A DNA stretch of 64,000 nt from Streptomyces sp. R21 (lineage in GTDB: Bacteria > Actinomycetota > Actinomycetes > Streptomycetales > Streptomycetaceae): the NCBI RefSeq assembly GCF_041051975.1, contig NZ_CP163435.1, positions 8,772,501 through 8,836,500 on the forward strand, read 5' to 3'. Every line of letters begins with the position of its first letter. Position 1 is the stretch's first letter. A program made the translations under genes and the position numbers. Shown one piece after another: positions 52,260 through 61,599 of the stretch. The notes below the pieces were generated by a model. The model saw only the letters and a list, made by a program, of their open reading frames with translations. It was not told where the DNA came from and did not search any database.

Positions 52260-53690
52260 ATGATTCCGGTCCGAACCTTACCCACCACCGGCACGAGGCC
52301 GGCCCGGGCGGTCGCCTGGACCTTGGCCCTCGTGCTGGCGTTCGCCGTCGTCCCCGCCGCTGTGCAGCCCACGGTGGCCAGGGCCGACAACCCGATCGTG
52401 CAGCACGTCTACACAGCCGACCCGGCCCCGCTGGTGTACAACGGGCGGGTCTACCTCTACACCGGACACGACGAGGACGGCTCCACCTACTTCACCATGA
52501 AGGACTGGCGGGTGTGGTCCTCCGCCGACATGGTCAACTGGACCGACCACGGCTCGCCGCTCAGCCTGGCCACCTTCAGCTGGGCGTCCGCCGACGCGTG
52601 GGCGGGCCAAGCCGTCCAACGGGGCGGCAAGTTCTACTGGTACGTGCCGGTGAAAACCCGGGCGACCGGCAGAATGGCCATCGGCGTGGCGGTGTCGGAC
52701 AGCCCCACCGGACCGTTCCGGGACGCCCTCGGCCACCCGCTGGTGGAGAACGGCGAGTTCGACCCGACCGTCTTCATCGACGACGACGGCCAGGCCTACC
52801 TGTACTGGGGCAACCCGAACCTGTGGTACGTCAGGCTCAACGCCGACATGACGTCCTACTCGGGCAGCCCCACCAAGATCCCGCTCACCACCGCGGGGTT
52901 CGGCACCCGCACCGGTGACCCCAACCGCCCCACACTGTTCGAGGAAGGCCCGTGGGTCTACAAACGGGGCGGTCTGTACTACCTGGTGTTCGCGGCCAAG
53001 TGCTGCTCGGAGTTCATCGCCTACTCCACGGCGCCCGTTCCCACCGGCCCGTGGACCTACCGGGGGACGGTCATGCCGACCCAGGGCGGCAGCTTCACCA
53101 ACCACCCGGGGATCGTGGACTTCAAGGGCAACTCGTACTTCTTCTACCACAACGGCGCACTCCCGGGCGGAGGCGGCTACACCCGTTCCGTCGCGGTGGA
53201 GAAGTTCTCCTACAACGCCGACGGCACCATCCCCACGATCACCATGACAGGCACGGGCGCTCCACAGGCCGGCACGCTCGATCCGTACGTGCGCCAGGAA
53301 GCCGAGACCATCGCCTGGGGTTCCGGGATCGAGACCGAACCGTCCAGTGAAGGCGGAATGAACGTCGGCTGGATCGAGAACGGCGACTCCATCAAGGTCA
53401 AGGGCGTGGCCTTCGGGACCGGCGCCTCCTCCTTTCGCGCACGCGTCGCCTCGACCACCGGCAGCGGCACCGTCGAAGTGCGGCTCGGCGGTCTGAACGG
53501 ACCGGTCGTGGGCCGGTGCGGCGTGCCCAACACCGGTGGCTGGCAGGCCTGGACGACGGTGACCTGCCCGGTCAGCGGCGCCACCGGGACCCAGGACCTC
53601 TACCTTCGTTTCACCGGCGGCAGCGGCTATCTGCTCAACATGAACTGGTGGCAGTTCACCCCCGTTGGCGCTGTGGCTGCACGACGGTGA
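52260..53690 (+). CDS. Secreted GH43 arabinoxylan arabinofuranohydrolase-like enzyme with CBM6
   Basis: The protein has 476 residues. The second of two adjacent ATGs (52260) has the better distance from GGAGG. The Sec signal ends near VARA (42). The propeller has HVYTADPAP (base Asp54), ENGEFDPTVFIDDDG (Asp168) and FEEGPWVYKR (acid Glu229), the pattern of the Bacillus AXH-m2,3/XynD type. The CBM6 (about 340-472) starts RQEAETIAWGSG and ends YLLNMNWWQF. It would release arabinose from substituted xylose units. Codon 7 is TTA, suggesting bldA-dependent translation. It lies 65 bp after GH27 and 53 bp before the CE1 esterase. Confidence 0.9.
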   Translation: MIPVRTLPTTGTRPARAVAWTLALVLAFAVVPAAVQPTVARADNPIVQHVYTADPAPLVYNGRVYLYTGHDEDGSTYFTMKDWRVWSSADMVNWTDHGSPLSLATFSWASADAWAGQAVQRGGKFYWYVPVKTRATGRMAIGVAVSDSPTGPFRDALGHPLVENGEFDPTVFIDDDGQAYLYWGNPNLWYVRLNADMTSYSGSPTKIPLTTAGFGTRTGDPNRPTLFEEGPWVYKRGGLYYLVFAAKCCSEFIAYSTAPVPTGPWTYRGTVMPTQGGSFTNHPGIVDFKGNSYFFYHNGALPGGGGYTRSVAVEKFSYNADGTIPTITMTGTGAPQAGTLDPYVRQEAETIAWGSGIETEPSSEGGMNVGWIENGDSIKVKGVAFGTGASSFRARVASTTGSGTVEVRLGGLNGPVVGRCGVPNTGGWQAWTTVTCPVSGATGTQDLYLRFTGGSGYLLNMNWWQFTPVGAVAARR

Positions 53691-53743
53691 CCCAGCCCCC
53701 TGTCTGCAGATGGCGTAGATCCAACAGAGAAAGGGGATTTGCC

Positions 53744-55048
53744 ATGAAAGGGAAAAGACATCCCTTATGGGGCGCCGTGCTGGCGGCGCTGCTCGTCCTG
53801 GCCACCGGAGGAACGGCAGTCGGCAGCAGCGCTCACGGCGCGAACACGTCGCTCACGGCCCCCGAAACGGTCGCCGCGCGCGCCGGCGCCGCCGCCCCGA
53901 CCGCAGGGTGCGGCAAGGCTCCCACCCTGACGAGCGGCACCTACACGATCCAGAGCGGCGGCAAGAGCCGTACCTTCATCCTGCGGGTCCCGGACGGCTA
54001 CGACCGCAATCACGCCTACCGGCTGGTCTTCGGGTTCCACTGGCTGGGCGGCACCTCCACCGACGTCGCCACCGGCCGCACCGTGGAAACGGGCACCTGG
54101 GCCTACTACGGACTCCAACGACTGGCGAACAACAGCACCATCTTCGTCGCACCCCAAGGGCTCAACAACGGCTGGGCCAATGCCGGTGGCGAGGACGTCA
54201 CCCTCGTCGACGACATCCTCCGGCGCATCGAGACCGACCTGTGCGTCGACACGACACAGCGCTTCGCCCTCGGCTTCAGCTACGGCGCCGCCATGTCGTA
54301 CGCCCTGGCCTGCTCCCGCGCGACGGTCTTCCGCGCGGTCGCCGTCCAGAGCGGCGGGCAGCTCAGCGGATGCAGCGGCGGCACCCAGCCCATCGCGTAC
54401 CTCGGGGTGCACGGCCTGCGTGACAACGTCCTCGGCATCTCCGGCGGACGGGAGTTGCGGGACAGGTTCGTCAGGAACAACGGCTGCACCCCCCAGACTC
54501 CGCCGGAGCCGGCCCAGGGCAGCCTGACGCACCGGGTCACCACCTACGCGGGCTGCTCGGCCGGACATCCGGTCGCCTGGGCCGCCTTCGACGAAGGGCA
54601 CATCGCCGCTCCGCGGGACGGGGCTCCAGGGGACAGCGGATCCACCTGGGTGCCGCAGGAGGTGTGGAAGTTCTTCACGCAGTTCCAGACCTCCGACCCG
54701 CCGCCGGGGACGGCGACCTGCCGGGTCACCAGCACCGTCAGCGCCTGGAACACCGGCCTGACGTCGAACATCATCATCGCCAACACCGGCACCACCGCGA
54801 TCGACGGCTGGTCCCTCGTCTTCACCCTGCCCGGCGGCCAGACCATCACCTCCGGCTGGAACGCCGGCTACTCGCCCGCCTCCGGCCAGGTGACGGCCAG
54901 GAACGTCGCCCACAACGCCACCATCGCTCCAGGCGCGTCGGTCGACATCGGCTTCCAGGCGACCCACACCGGCAACACCGCTCCGCCGAGCTCCTACGCC
55001 CTCAACGGCACGGCCTGCGCCGTCACGGGGAGTGCGGCGCCGAAGTGA
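53744..55048 (+). CDS. Secreted CE1-type feruloyl esterase with CBM2
   Basis: The protein has 434 residues, with AAAGGGGA before the ATG. A Sec signal spans about 1-32. The alpha/beta-hydrolase domain (about 55-325) has the nucleophile elbow GFSYGAA (Ser179) and resembles the LpqC/polyhydroxybutyrate-depolymerase-like feruloyl esterases. A CBM2 (about 335-434) follows a short proline-containing linker and shows the conserved Trp positions (AWNTG, DGWSL, SGWNAGYS) and flanking Cys. It would cut ferulate esters on arabinoxylan while attached to cellulose. Codon 8 is TTA (53765-53767). It is the last gene of the GH27-GH43-CE1 run. Confidence 0.88.
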   Translation: MKGKRHPLWGAVLAALLVLATGGTAVGSSAHGANTSLTAPETVAARAGAAAPTAGCGKAPTLTSGTYTIQSGGKSRTFILRVPDGYDRNHAYRLVFGFHWLGGTSTDVATGRTVETGTWAYYGLQRLANNSTIFVAPQGLNNGWANAGGEDVTLVDDILRRIETDLCVDTTQRFALGFSYGAAMSYALACSRATVFRAVAVQSGGQLSGCSGGTQPIAYLGVHGLRDNVLGISGGRELRDRFVRNNGCTPQTPPEPAQGSLTHRVTTYAGCSAGHPVAWAAFDEGHIAAPRDGAPGDSGSTWVPQEVWKFFTQFQTSDPPPGTATCRVTSTVSAWNTGLTSNIIIANTGTTAIDGWSLVFTLPGGQTITSGWNAGYSPASGQVTARNVAHNATIAPGASVDIGFQATHTGNTAPPSSYALNGTACAVTGSAAPK

Positions 55049-55281
55049 CGCACATCCGGGTGGTGTGCCGGGGCCTGCAGGCACCGCCGGTGTACCACGG
55101 TGAGGGCATTGTCCAGCGGACCCAGGTGTTGGTGAGGGCCTGCACGGTCGAACCGCCAAGGTCTGCCAGCTTGGTGCCGGCGAAGTCGCGCGCAGTGTTC
55201 GACATACGGGCGTCCAGGACCCTTGCCCCGGACCGGTGGGTCTGGTTTTGTACCGCGCTACAAGTGCGTGATCACGGAGAC

Positions 55282-56124
55282 ATGAGGAGAACGAGCGGCG
55301 TGGAGCAGGGAACGCGGTCGAGCACCAGGGACTCCCTGCCGGAAGGGCTCGGTCAGGCGATACGGGAGACCGCCAGGGCCATCGCCGCGCTCCTGGACGG
55401 TGCGACGGACATGACCGTTCCCGTACCGGGGTTGGAGTGGACCGTCGGCGAGACGGCCGCCCACCTGGCACTCGCCAACGGCCTGATGGCCGATCTCGCG
55501 TCCGGCCAAGAACGCCTCTACGGGGACGGCACACCGCAGAGCATCGCGGCGGCCAATGCGCAGAGTCTCATCGAGTTTCCCGAGCGCGGGGCGGAACCGC
55601 TGGCCGTGATGCTCGTGGAGCAGGCCGACGGGTTCCTGGACGCGGTGGACCGAGCCGTGGCGGCCGGGACCGCGGACCGGACGCTCCTGACCCCGCTCGG
55701 TCCCATGGACCAGGACGTACTCGCCTCGTACCTGCTGACCCACATGCTGGGCCACGGTTACGATCTCGCCCGTGGGCTGCGTCGGCCGCACATGATCAAC
55801 GAAATGCGGGTCGGGCTGTGCCTGCCGTTCCTGAAGACGGCGATGCCGCGCATCGCAGCCACGTCCGCGCTGACGGCCCGCTACACCTTGCGCCTCCGAG
55901 GCGGCGCGGCATTCGGCGTCACCTTCACCGACGGCACGGTCGAGGTGCTTCCTGACCCGCCGGAGCGCTCGGACTGCACCATCCTCACCGAGCCGGTCGC
56001 CTTTCTTCTCATCGCGCTGGGACGTCTGGGCCCGTGGCAGGCCATGGCGCGCGGAGGCGTGCTCGCCTGGGGCCGCAAACCCTGGCTCGCCCCCCGCTTC
56101 CCCACCCTGTTCGACGCACCCTGA
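55282..56124 (+). CDS. Maleylpyruvate-isomerase/DinB-like protein (mycothiol-dependent family)
   Basis: The protein has 280 residues from the ATG at 55282; a GTG at about 55300 is an alternative. The N-terminal four-helix part has the family's helix pattern, with WTVGETAAHLALANGLM and YLLTHMLGHGYDLARGL supplying His residues typical of DinB/MDMPI metal sites. The C-terminal half resembles the SCP2-like end of these proteins (LTARYTLRLRGGAAFGVTF). Such enzymes use mycothiol, the actinobacterial thiol. No substrate clue is given by neighbours, and it is transcribed alone. Confidence 0.75.
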   Translation: MRRTSGVEQGTRSSTRDSLPEGLGQAIRETARAIAALLDGATDMTVPVPGLEWTVGETAAHLALANGLMADLASGQERLYGDGTPQSIAAANAQSLIEFPERGAEPLAVMLVEQADGFLDAVDRAVAAGTADRTLLTPLGPMDQDVLASYLLTHMLGHGYDLARGLRRPHMINEMRVGLCLPFLKTAMPRIAATSALTARYTLRLRGGAAFGVTFTDGTVEVLPDPPERSDCTILTEPVAFLLIALGRLGPWQAMARGGVLAWGRKPWLAPRFPTLFDAP

Positions 56125-56607
56125 CCTTGGCCTTCCTGTGCCAAGCCCGGCTTGCTTGAGTTTGGTCCGGGCGCCTTCGATGCGGCGGTTCTCGGTGCCG
56201 GTTCCCCGGGCTTCGCCGATGTCCATCGGACGGCGCCTTTCACCGGTCCGTCGCGCCGTCGCCGACGACGAGTTCGGGGTCGCGCGTGCCCCGGCGGCGG
56301 CAGTCGCACAGAAGATCGGCTCACGACTCGGTGGACTCGGGCAGGCCCTCGGCCAGGGCATGGTCCGGATCGTGATCGTCTCTTCGGCGCCCGCATGATG
56401 GCGGCTGTCCGCGAACCGTGCGACGACGGTGAACGCGCGGACAGACATGGATCCCCGCGGGTCGAAGGCGGGCCGTGTGGACGGTTGGCCTGGCCGCGGG
56501 TGCCCCTCACCCCCGGCCCTGTCCGACAACGCGGGCGGTACGGGGCCAACGTCCGCGCCTTCCCGACCTGGGATCGGTAGAAGTCCCGGCAGCGAGAGCC
56601 TCGCCGC
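56125..56607. other. Intergenic stretch without a recognised gene
   Basis: Open frames on both strands are composition-driven and show no domain or good start. The only notable element is ACCTGGGATCGGTAG at 56566-56580, repeated before the gene at 63.1 kb. Confidence 0.5.
56566..56580 (+). promoter_or_regulatory. 15-bp motif ACCTGGGATCGGTAG, copy 1
   Basis: It ends 27 bp before the start of the DUF3592-like gene. An identical 15-mer lies at 63006-63020, 62 bp before another short gene. It is probably a promoter element or binding site. Confidence 0.5.
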
Positions 56608-57483
56608 ATGGACCTGCAGAAGATGCTCGGGCTGTGGTGGACGGTGCCCGCGGGGCTGGCGTTGGTGGGTTATGCGTGTTCGCTGGCCGGGCTGACCCGG
56701 CCGCAGCGGGCGGTGTGGGTGACGGCTCGGGTCGTGGAGGTGGATCCGCCGGGACACGGTGAGTCGGGGGAGCACGGGATACCGGTGACGATCGTGTACC
56801 AGGACCCCGGCACCGGGCGGGAGTTCAGGCTGCGGCACGAGAACAAGCGTGGCGACCGGGTGCAAGTGGCCTGGGTGGGGCAGGAGTTCCCGGTCCGGTT
56901 TCCGCGGCGGCGGCCGGAGCGGTTCTCTCTCATGCTGGACAGCGAGGGGCGGACCTCCGGGGTCGGCGGGCCGAACTGCATGGTGATCCTGCTGGTGTTG
57001 GGACTGGTCGTCCAGTCGTTCTTCGCGTGGGGCTGGCAGTGGGGGCTGATCTGCGTCGGTGGCCTGCTGCTCCTCGTCGTCGCACTGAGCCGGGACGGCG
57101 AGTACGCCCGCGCCCGCGCTGCTCAACTGGCCGAGGGCGTCACCGTCCAGGGCCGAGTGGTCGCCGTCACCAGGGACGTCCACACCGACGCCGAAGGCGT
57201 CGAGAGCGTCAGCCACGCCTCCGTCGTCGCCTTCACCACCCACGAGGGCGTCGAGGTCACGGCGCTGTGTGTGCAGGGTATCCGGGACATCGCCGCGTCC
57301 CTCGGCCGTGACATCCCCCTCCGTTACGCGCCCGCCGACCCGTCCCTCCTCACCGCCGACCCCGACCACGAACGCCGTGAGCGCACGTCGCACATCCGGT
57401 TCGTCGTCTCCCTGCTGGTCACCGGGATCGCCGCGATCGGGGTGGGCGGTTACTGCCTCCACCACCCCTGGCCCTTTACCTGA
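56608..57483 (+). CDS. DUF3592-like membrane protein
   Basis: The protein has 291 residues. Hydrophobic segments lie at about 9-29, 117-135, 140-156 and 264-285. Two soluble parts between them (about 35-110 and 165-255) carry VTARVVEVDPP and VQGRVVAVTRDV repeats, the duplicated beta-rich pattern of DUF3592 proteins. Function is unknown. Its 3' end overlaps the convergent CHAT gene by 8 bp (57476-57483). The shared 15-bp upstream motif with the gene at 63.1 kb brackets the CHAT operon and hints at a functional link. There is no clear ribosome-binding site beyond GCGAGAG. Confidence 0.7.
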   Translation: MDLQKMLGLWWTVPAGLALVGYACSLAGLTRPQRAVWVTARVVEVDPPGHGESGEHGIPVTIVYQDPGTGREFRLRHENKRGDRVQVAWVGQEFPVRFPRRRPERFSLMLDSEGRTSGVGGPNCMVILLVLGLVVQSFFAWGWQWGLICVGGLLLLVVALSRDGEYARARAAQLAEGVTVQGRVVAVTRDVHTDAEGVESVSHASVVAFTTHEGVEVTALCVQGIRDIAASLGRDIPLRYAPADPSLLTADPDHERRERTSHIRFVVSLLVTGIAAIGVGGYCLHHPWPFT

Positions 57484-58720
57484 CGATGCAGGTCAGGGCC
57501 GCCCAGAGGAGGGGTGAGTGCTCGATGTGGCCGTCGGTGCGCCACTGGTCGAGCTGCTGTCGCTGCCAGGCGCCGAGCCGGCGGACCGGGTCGTGGTCCT
57601 CGTGGGCCGCGTCCACGGCGACCACGGCCTCCGTGAGTGGCCGTACGGACTCCGGCAGACCGGCCAGGCGGTGGAAGGCGAAGCTGGTGGGGAGCACCCA
57701 ACGGGTGGCGGTGACCAGTTGGGCGCCGTTGTGGATCATCGCCGTCGCCAGGCCGAAGGACTCGGCGAAGCGGAGATCGCCGCCGCTCTCGCAGGCGATC
57801 AGCGCGACGCGCGGTGGTGCGGGCCAGAGTTGAGCGCCCGGTACGCCGTCCGCGCGCAGCGGAAGCGTGCCCAGGAGAAGGTCCTTGGCGGACAACGGGC
57901 GGTGGGTCCGCACCGGTTCGGCCATACCCGTGGTCTCCGGGCCGCAGCACAGATGGAGAGTGACGTCCTCGCTCTGCCCGCCCGCGACCGGGGCGCCGCT
58001 GACGTGACCGACGTACATCAGGCGACGGGCACCCTTGCGCAGCGCCTCGCCCAGCCGGTCGCGGTCGAGGTCGGTGCGGCGGAAGGCCTCGGCGGGGGTG
58101 GCGACGGACGGTACGACGGTGCCCGCGTCGAGCCTCCGCTGTACGAGGGACAGCAGCGCCGGGTCCGAGCCGGGCTGCCCCAGGACCGAGCCGAGCGGGG
58201 AGTCGGCGCGGAAGCCGGGGACGCGGGGGTCCAGGACGAGAACCACGGTGTCCGAGTCCGGGTTCTGATCGGTCGGGGTGGTGCCTGCCCGTCGTAGCGA
58301 TGCCGGTGCCGTGGTGGCGATGTCCACGAGGTCGATCAGCCGTACGTCGCTGTCGTCGCCGTCCACGGCCAGCAGCTCCCACGGGACCTGGGCGACCCGG
58401 GGTGACGGCTGGAGCCGCATCAGCGGACGGCCCAGGTGGGCGGACACCTGGCGGATCTGGTCGGTCAGGCCCGGCGGCCACAGCACCTCGGCCAGCATGC
58501 GGGAGAGGCGGCGCTCTTCCTCGTACGTGGCCAGCGCGCCGGACTCGAACACGCGCCGCATGCCTTCCGCACCGCCGCCCGGCAGTTCGGCGGCCAGCGC
58601 GCGGATCGCCTCGTCCACGTCCGGCTCCGGGGTGTACCCGGTGCCGAAGCCCTGCGCCCCACGGGCCCACGTCCAGGTCATGTGCAGGTCACCGGCGTCG
58701 GCGAGGCGGACCTGGACCAC
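57476..58720 (-). CDS. CHAT-domain (caspase-like) protease
   Basis: The protein has 414 residues. The C-terminal half (about 155-400) is a CHAT peptidase, with the catalytic His239 in RRLMYVGHVSG and Cys310 in VALIACESGGDLRF, followed by FGLATAMIHNGAQLVTATRWVL. The N-terminal half (about 1-150) has a helical region and VPWELLAVD, often seen before CHAT domains. It is the last gene of a four-gene minus-strand operon, 17 bp after the TPR gene. CHAT proteases with TPR partners act in bacterial defence and programmed-death systems, craspase being the best-known example. The role here is inference; the target is unknown. Confidence 0.85.
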   Translation of the reverse strand: MVQVRLADAGDLHMTWTWARGAQGFGTGYTPEPDVDEAIRALAAELPGGGAEGMRRVFESGALATYEEERRLSRMLAEVLWPPGLTDQIRQVSAHLGRPLMRLQPSPRVAQVPWELLAVDGDDSDVRLIDLVDIATTAPASLRRAGTTPTDQNPDSDTVVLVLDPRVPGFRADSPLGSVLGQPGSDPALLSLVQRRLDAGTVVPSVATPAEAFRRTDLDRDRLGEALRKGARRLMYVGHVSGAPVAGGQSEDVTLHLCCGPETTGMAEPVRTHRPLSAKDLLLGTLPLRADGVPGAQLWPAPPRVALIACESGGDLRFAESFGLATAMIHNGAQLVTATRWVLPTSFAFHRLAGLPESVRPLTEAVVAVDAAHEDHDPVRRLGAWQRQQLDQWRTDGHIEHSPLLWAALTCIVR

Positions 58721-58737
58721 CGGACGGTTCCGGTCGG

Positions 58738-60387
58738 TCAGATCGTCGGCGGACAGAACGGCACCTCTTCCTCGCTCACGATCCGCCGGTGATAGCGGAA
58801 CTCGGCCGCCTGGACGTACTCCTGGAGCGCGGTACGGCCGCCCGCCTCCGCCGACATCACGATCCTCGGCGGCGGTGCGACCCGCAGGCCGACGGAGGCG
58901 GCGGCCTCGGCCGCGATCCCGCCCAGCGTCAGGGGAGCGCCGTCATCGGGGGCGTACGTCTTCATGGCGGCGTCCGGGAAGACCGCCGCCTTGTCGGCGG
59001 CGGACGGGCGGTTCAGTGCCAGGGCGGCGCCCGCGCACCGGTGTTCCACCAGCTCGAAGATCAGCCCCTGGTCGTTGCTACGGAGGGCCAGGCGGAAGAC
59101 CAACTGCATGGCTTCGTCAGCCAGTTGGAGCCACTGGCTGCGGGCGTGGGCGGTGGCGAAGTCGTAGCGGGCCGCTTCCAGTGTCAGGGCGGCGGGCAGG
59201 GCGAGGGAGAGCGCGTTGGCCAGCGAGGTGCGTTCGTGGACGCCGTGGTCGGTCCGGTTCAGGTTGTCCTCAAGAGTTCGCGCGAGCATCAGGTCCACCT
59301 GGGCGCACCGCTCGTACACCCCGCGCTCCTGGTACACGTCCCGCGCGCCCTGGGCCAGCCGCTTCATCTCATCGATGTCGCCCCGCTCGTACGCGTGCCG
59401 GGCGCCCAGCAGCATGGTGTCGGCGGCGGCGATCGCGGCACCGACCTGCTGGAAGCGGGCCAGGCTGGACGCCGTCAGAGCGGCGGCGCCGGCCGCGTCC
59501 CCGCGGTGTGCGGCGATGGCGGCACGGGCCTGCTCGCAGACCGCCAAGTCCTCGGCCTGGCCCTGCCGTTCGAAGACCTCGGCGGCCTCCGCGTACAACT
59601 CCTCCGCGCGGTCGAGGCCGCCGGCCCGCAGTGCCGCGTACGCCCGGTGGGAGAGCACCTGTTGGCGCCCCGCGTGGTGGCCCAGCGCCAGATAGGCCTC
59701 CTCCGCGCGGGCGAAGTAGTCCTCCGCCTGCTCGAACCGCACGGTCGAGGCGCAGACGACCCCCAGACAGTCCAGCAGATACGGCTCGGCCAGTGGTGCG
59801 TCGGCGAGCAGCGCGGTGGCCAGCTCCTCGGCCGCGCCCCAGGCGTTGCGGTCCATCAGCAGATGCACCCGGCTCAGGCCGATCTCGGCGGTGCGCAGCC
59901 CCTCGGGGTCGCAGAACTCGGACAGAAGGGCCGTCGCCTCGTCCACCGCCTCCTGCGCCTGGTCGAACTGCCCGGTTCTGCGCAGCAGTTCGGCCCTGGC
60001 CAGCAGTGTCTTCAACAGGACTTCCAGCCACAGCTGGCGGCCGTTCGGTCCCATCGGCACGGACGCGATGCCCCGCACCAGATCGAGTGACCGCCCGATG
60101 GACAGGGCCGCCCCAGGCAGCTCCGTGGCCGCGAGCTGAACCGTCCCGATGTCGGACAACAGGTGCCCGCGCAGGAGCTGTACGTCGGGGGAGTCCTCGA
60201 ACGACTCGGCCACGGCGAGGAGTTCGCCGTAGACGGCCAGCGCTGCCGGGAGATCCGGGGTGAGTTGATGGCGTTCGGCGAGCGCGAAGCCGCTGTCGAA
60301 GGGTTCGCCGTAGCTGAGCCCCGCCGCCTGCTCTTCCTGTTCCGCTGCGTCTTGAGGGTCTTGAGGGTCTTCCGTGTCCTCCGGCAT
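58738..60387 (-). CDS. TPR-repeat protein, partner of the CHAT protease
   Basis: The protein has 549 residues. After an acidic N-terminus (MPEDTEDPQDPQDAAEQEEQ), nearly the whole protein is helical tetratricopeptide-like repeats, clearest at about 165-335 (AEDYFARAEEAYLALGHHAG, AEELYAEAAEVFERQGQ, RFQQVGAAIAAADTMLLGAR). There is no enzyme motif and no signal or membrane segment. It starts 3 bp after the stop of the upstream gene and ends 17 bp before the CHAT gene. In known TPR-CHAT pairs the TPR part senses a trigger and holds the protease, sometimes in the same polypeptide. Here they are separate but adjacent. Confidence 0.8.
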   Translation of the reverse strand: MPEDTEDPQDPQDAAEQEEQAAGLSYGEPFDSGFALAERHQLTPDLPAALAVYGELLAVAESFEDSPDVQLLRGHLLSDIGTVQLAATELPGAALSIGRSLDLVRGIASVPMGPNGRQLWLEVLLKTLLARAELLRRTGQFDQAQEAVDEATALLSEFCDPEGLRTAEIGLSRVHLLMDRNAWGAAEELATALLADAPLAEPYLLDCLGVVCASTVRFEQAEDYFARAEEAYLALGHHAGRQQVLSHRAYAALRAGGLDRAEELYAEAAEVFERQGQAEDLAVCEQARAAIAAHRGDAAGAAALTASSLARFQQVGAAIAAADTMLLGARHAYERGDIDEMKRLAQGARDVYQERGVYERCAQVDLMLARTLEDNLNRTDHGVHERTSLANALSLALPAALTLEAARYDFATAHARSQWLQLADEAMQLVFRLALRSNDQGLIFELVEHRCAGAALALNRPSAADKAAVFPDAAMKTYAPDDGAPLTLGGIAAEAAASVGLRVAPPPRIVMSAEAGGRTALQEYVQAAEFRYHRRIVSEEEVPFCPPTI

Positions 60388-60390
60388 AAG

Positions 60391-61599
60391 CTAGAAGTCC
60401 TCCTCCACGGCAGCGGCGGCCACGATCTCGGCGAGGAACGGGTCCGGGTGTGCGGCCTGGCCGTCGTGCGGTGCCGCCGCGACGCCGAGCCGGTGCCGGG
60501 CCAGGGCTCGTACCGCCTCACGTGCCGCGCGGTCATCGGTACCCGGTCCCGGGTCGAACCCCGGCAGCAGGATGCCGACTTCGATGCTCGGTGTCGTCGA
60601 GGCCGGGATGTCCAGGTCCGCCCGGCCGGCCCACACGTCGTCCCGCCTGGCCAGCGGAACGCGGTTCGGCGGGCCGCCGTCCACGTGGACCTCCGCCGCG
60701 AGGTGCACCCCGCCCACGGGGGCCGCGATGTCGGCGACGACCTCGACCTCGAGCCGCCGCCCGGCGCCGAGCGCGTACGCCGTCCAGGACACGGCCTCCT
60801 CGGCCGCGTCGACGAAGCCGGGAGGATAGCGGCACCAGTCGTTGGTCCCCGAGCCCCGGGCGATCACGCGGGCGGTCGCGGTGCGGAGACTGCCGGCCGC
60901 GAGGGCGAACTCCTGCCGCCGGACGAAGAGTTCGGCGAGGTCGAGCAGCGTGGCGGTCGGCCCGTGGTCCTGTTCCAGGGCCGACCGCAGGCGCCGTAGT
61001 GCCTCCCCGTCCAGCCCCGCGTTGTCGGCCGCGTCATCGATCAGCCTTAGGACACGGTCCAGTTGGCGAGGCGGGGCCGCCGACTGCCGCCAACGGATCA
61101 GCGGGTCGAGCGCGGCCAGGTGCTCCTCCAGCAGTTCGACACCCTCCACCTCCCCTGACTCGTCGAGGAGTTGCTGGCATTCGTGGGTCAGCGCGGCCAA
61201 CTCCAGCCCCAGTACGTCCGGTTCGAGCGCCGCAGTCCCGTCCAGGTACGACGTCGGCCACCAGCGGGCCGCCCAGTGCCCGAGGGCGAGGCGGGCGGCA
61301 GCCTCGGCGAGGGCGGTCGGCTGCTCGAGCAGGGTCGGTTCGGTGGTCGGCGTTCCCGACGCGACGGCGTCGACAGCGGCGGCCGTACGCTCGCCGTAGA
61401 CCGCCCACAGCCACTGCTGGGCCTGCCCCACGTCGTGAATCTCCGCTGCCGGCAGACCTGTTGGACCGAGGACGGGCCAGGTCAGGACGGCGCCCGCGAC
61501 ATCGAGAACGGCCCGGGTGAAGGCGGGCCCGGCGGAGGGTTCCGCGAGTCGCACGGTGCCGTCCTCGGCTCTCGTGATGGCACAGCGCCGTACAGGCAT
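60391..61599 (-). CDS. Protein of unknown function in the CHAT/TPR operon
   Basis: The protein has 402 residues from an ATG overlapping the upstream gene's stop (TGATG). It is cytosolic. The N-terminal 150 residues include a Trp-rich stretch (HDVGQAQQWLWAVYGE, LGHWAARWWPTSYLDG). The middle (about 150-270) is helical with ECQQLLDESGEVEGVELLEE. The C-terminus (about 285-370) is beta-rich (LEVEVVADIAAPVGGVHLAAEV, IEVGILLPGF). I recognise no family. Coupling to the TPR and CHAT genes suggests that it is a structural or regulatory part of the same system. Confidence 0.65.
   Translation of the reverse strand: MPVRRCAITRAEDGTVRLAEPSAGPAFTRAVLDVAGAVLTWPVLGPTGLPAAEIHDVGQAQQWLWAVYGERTAAAVDAVASGTPTTEPTLLEQPTALAEAAARLALGHWAARWWPTSYLDGTAALEPDVLGLELAALTHECQQLLDESGEVEGVELLEEHLAALDPLIRWRQSAAPPRQLDRVLRLIDDAADNAGLDGEALRRLRSALEQDHGPTATLLDLAELFVRRQEFALAAGSLRTATARVIARGSGTNDWCRYPPGFVDAAEEAVSWTAYALGAGRRLEVEVVADIAAPVGGVHLAAEVHVDGGPPNRVPLARRDDVWAGRADLDIPASTTPSIEVGILLPGFDPGPGTDDRAAREAVRALARHRLGVAAAPHDGQAAHPDPFLAEIVAAAAVEEDF

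Noticed and set aside
55023..55205. 60-codon minus-strand frame after the feruloyl esterase
   Set aside because: It overlaps the end of the esterase gene, has no recognised similarity and no clear ribosome-binding site.
55049..55281. Possible tRNA or small RNA after the feruloyl esterase
   Set aside because: GC-rich repeats there do not form a cloverleaf and no T-loop or CCA-end pattern is visible.
56138..56580. Open frames on both strands between the DinB-like and DUF3592-like genes
   Set aside because: Arg/Pro/Gly-rich products typical of shadow frames in high-GC DNA, without domain or start signals.
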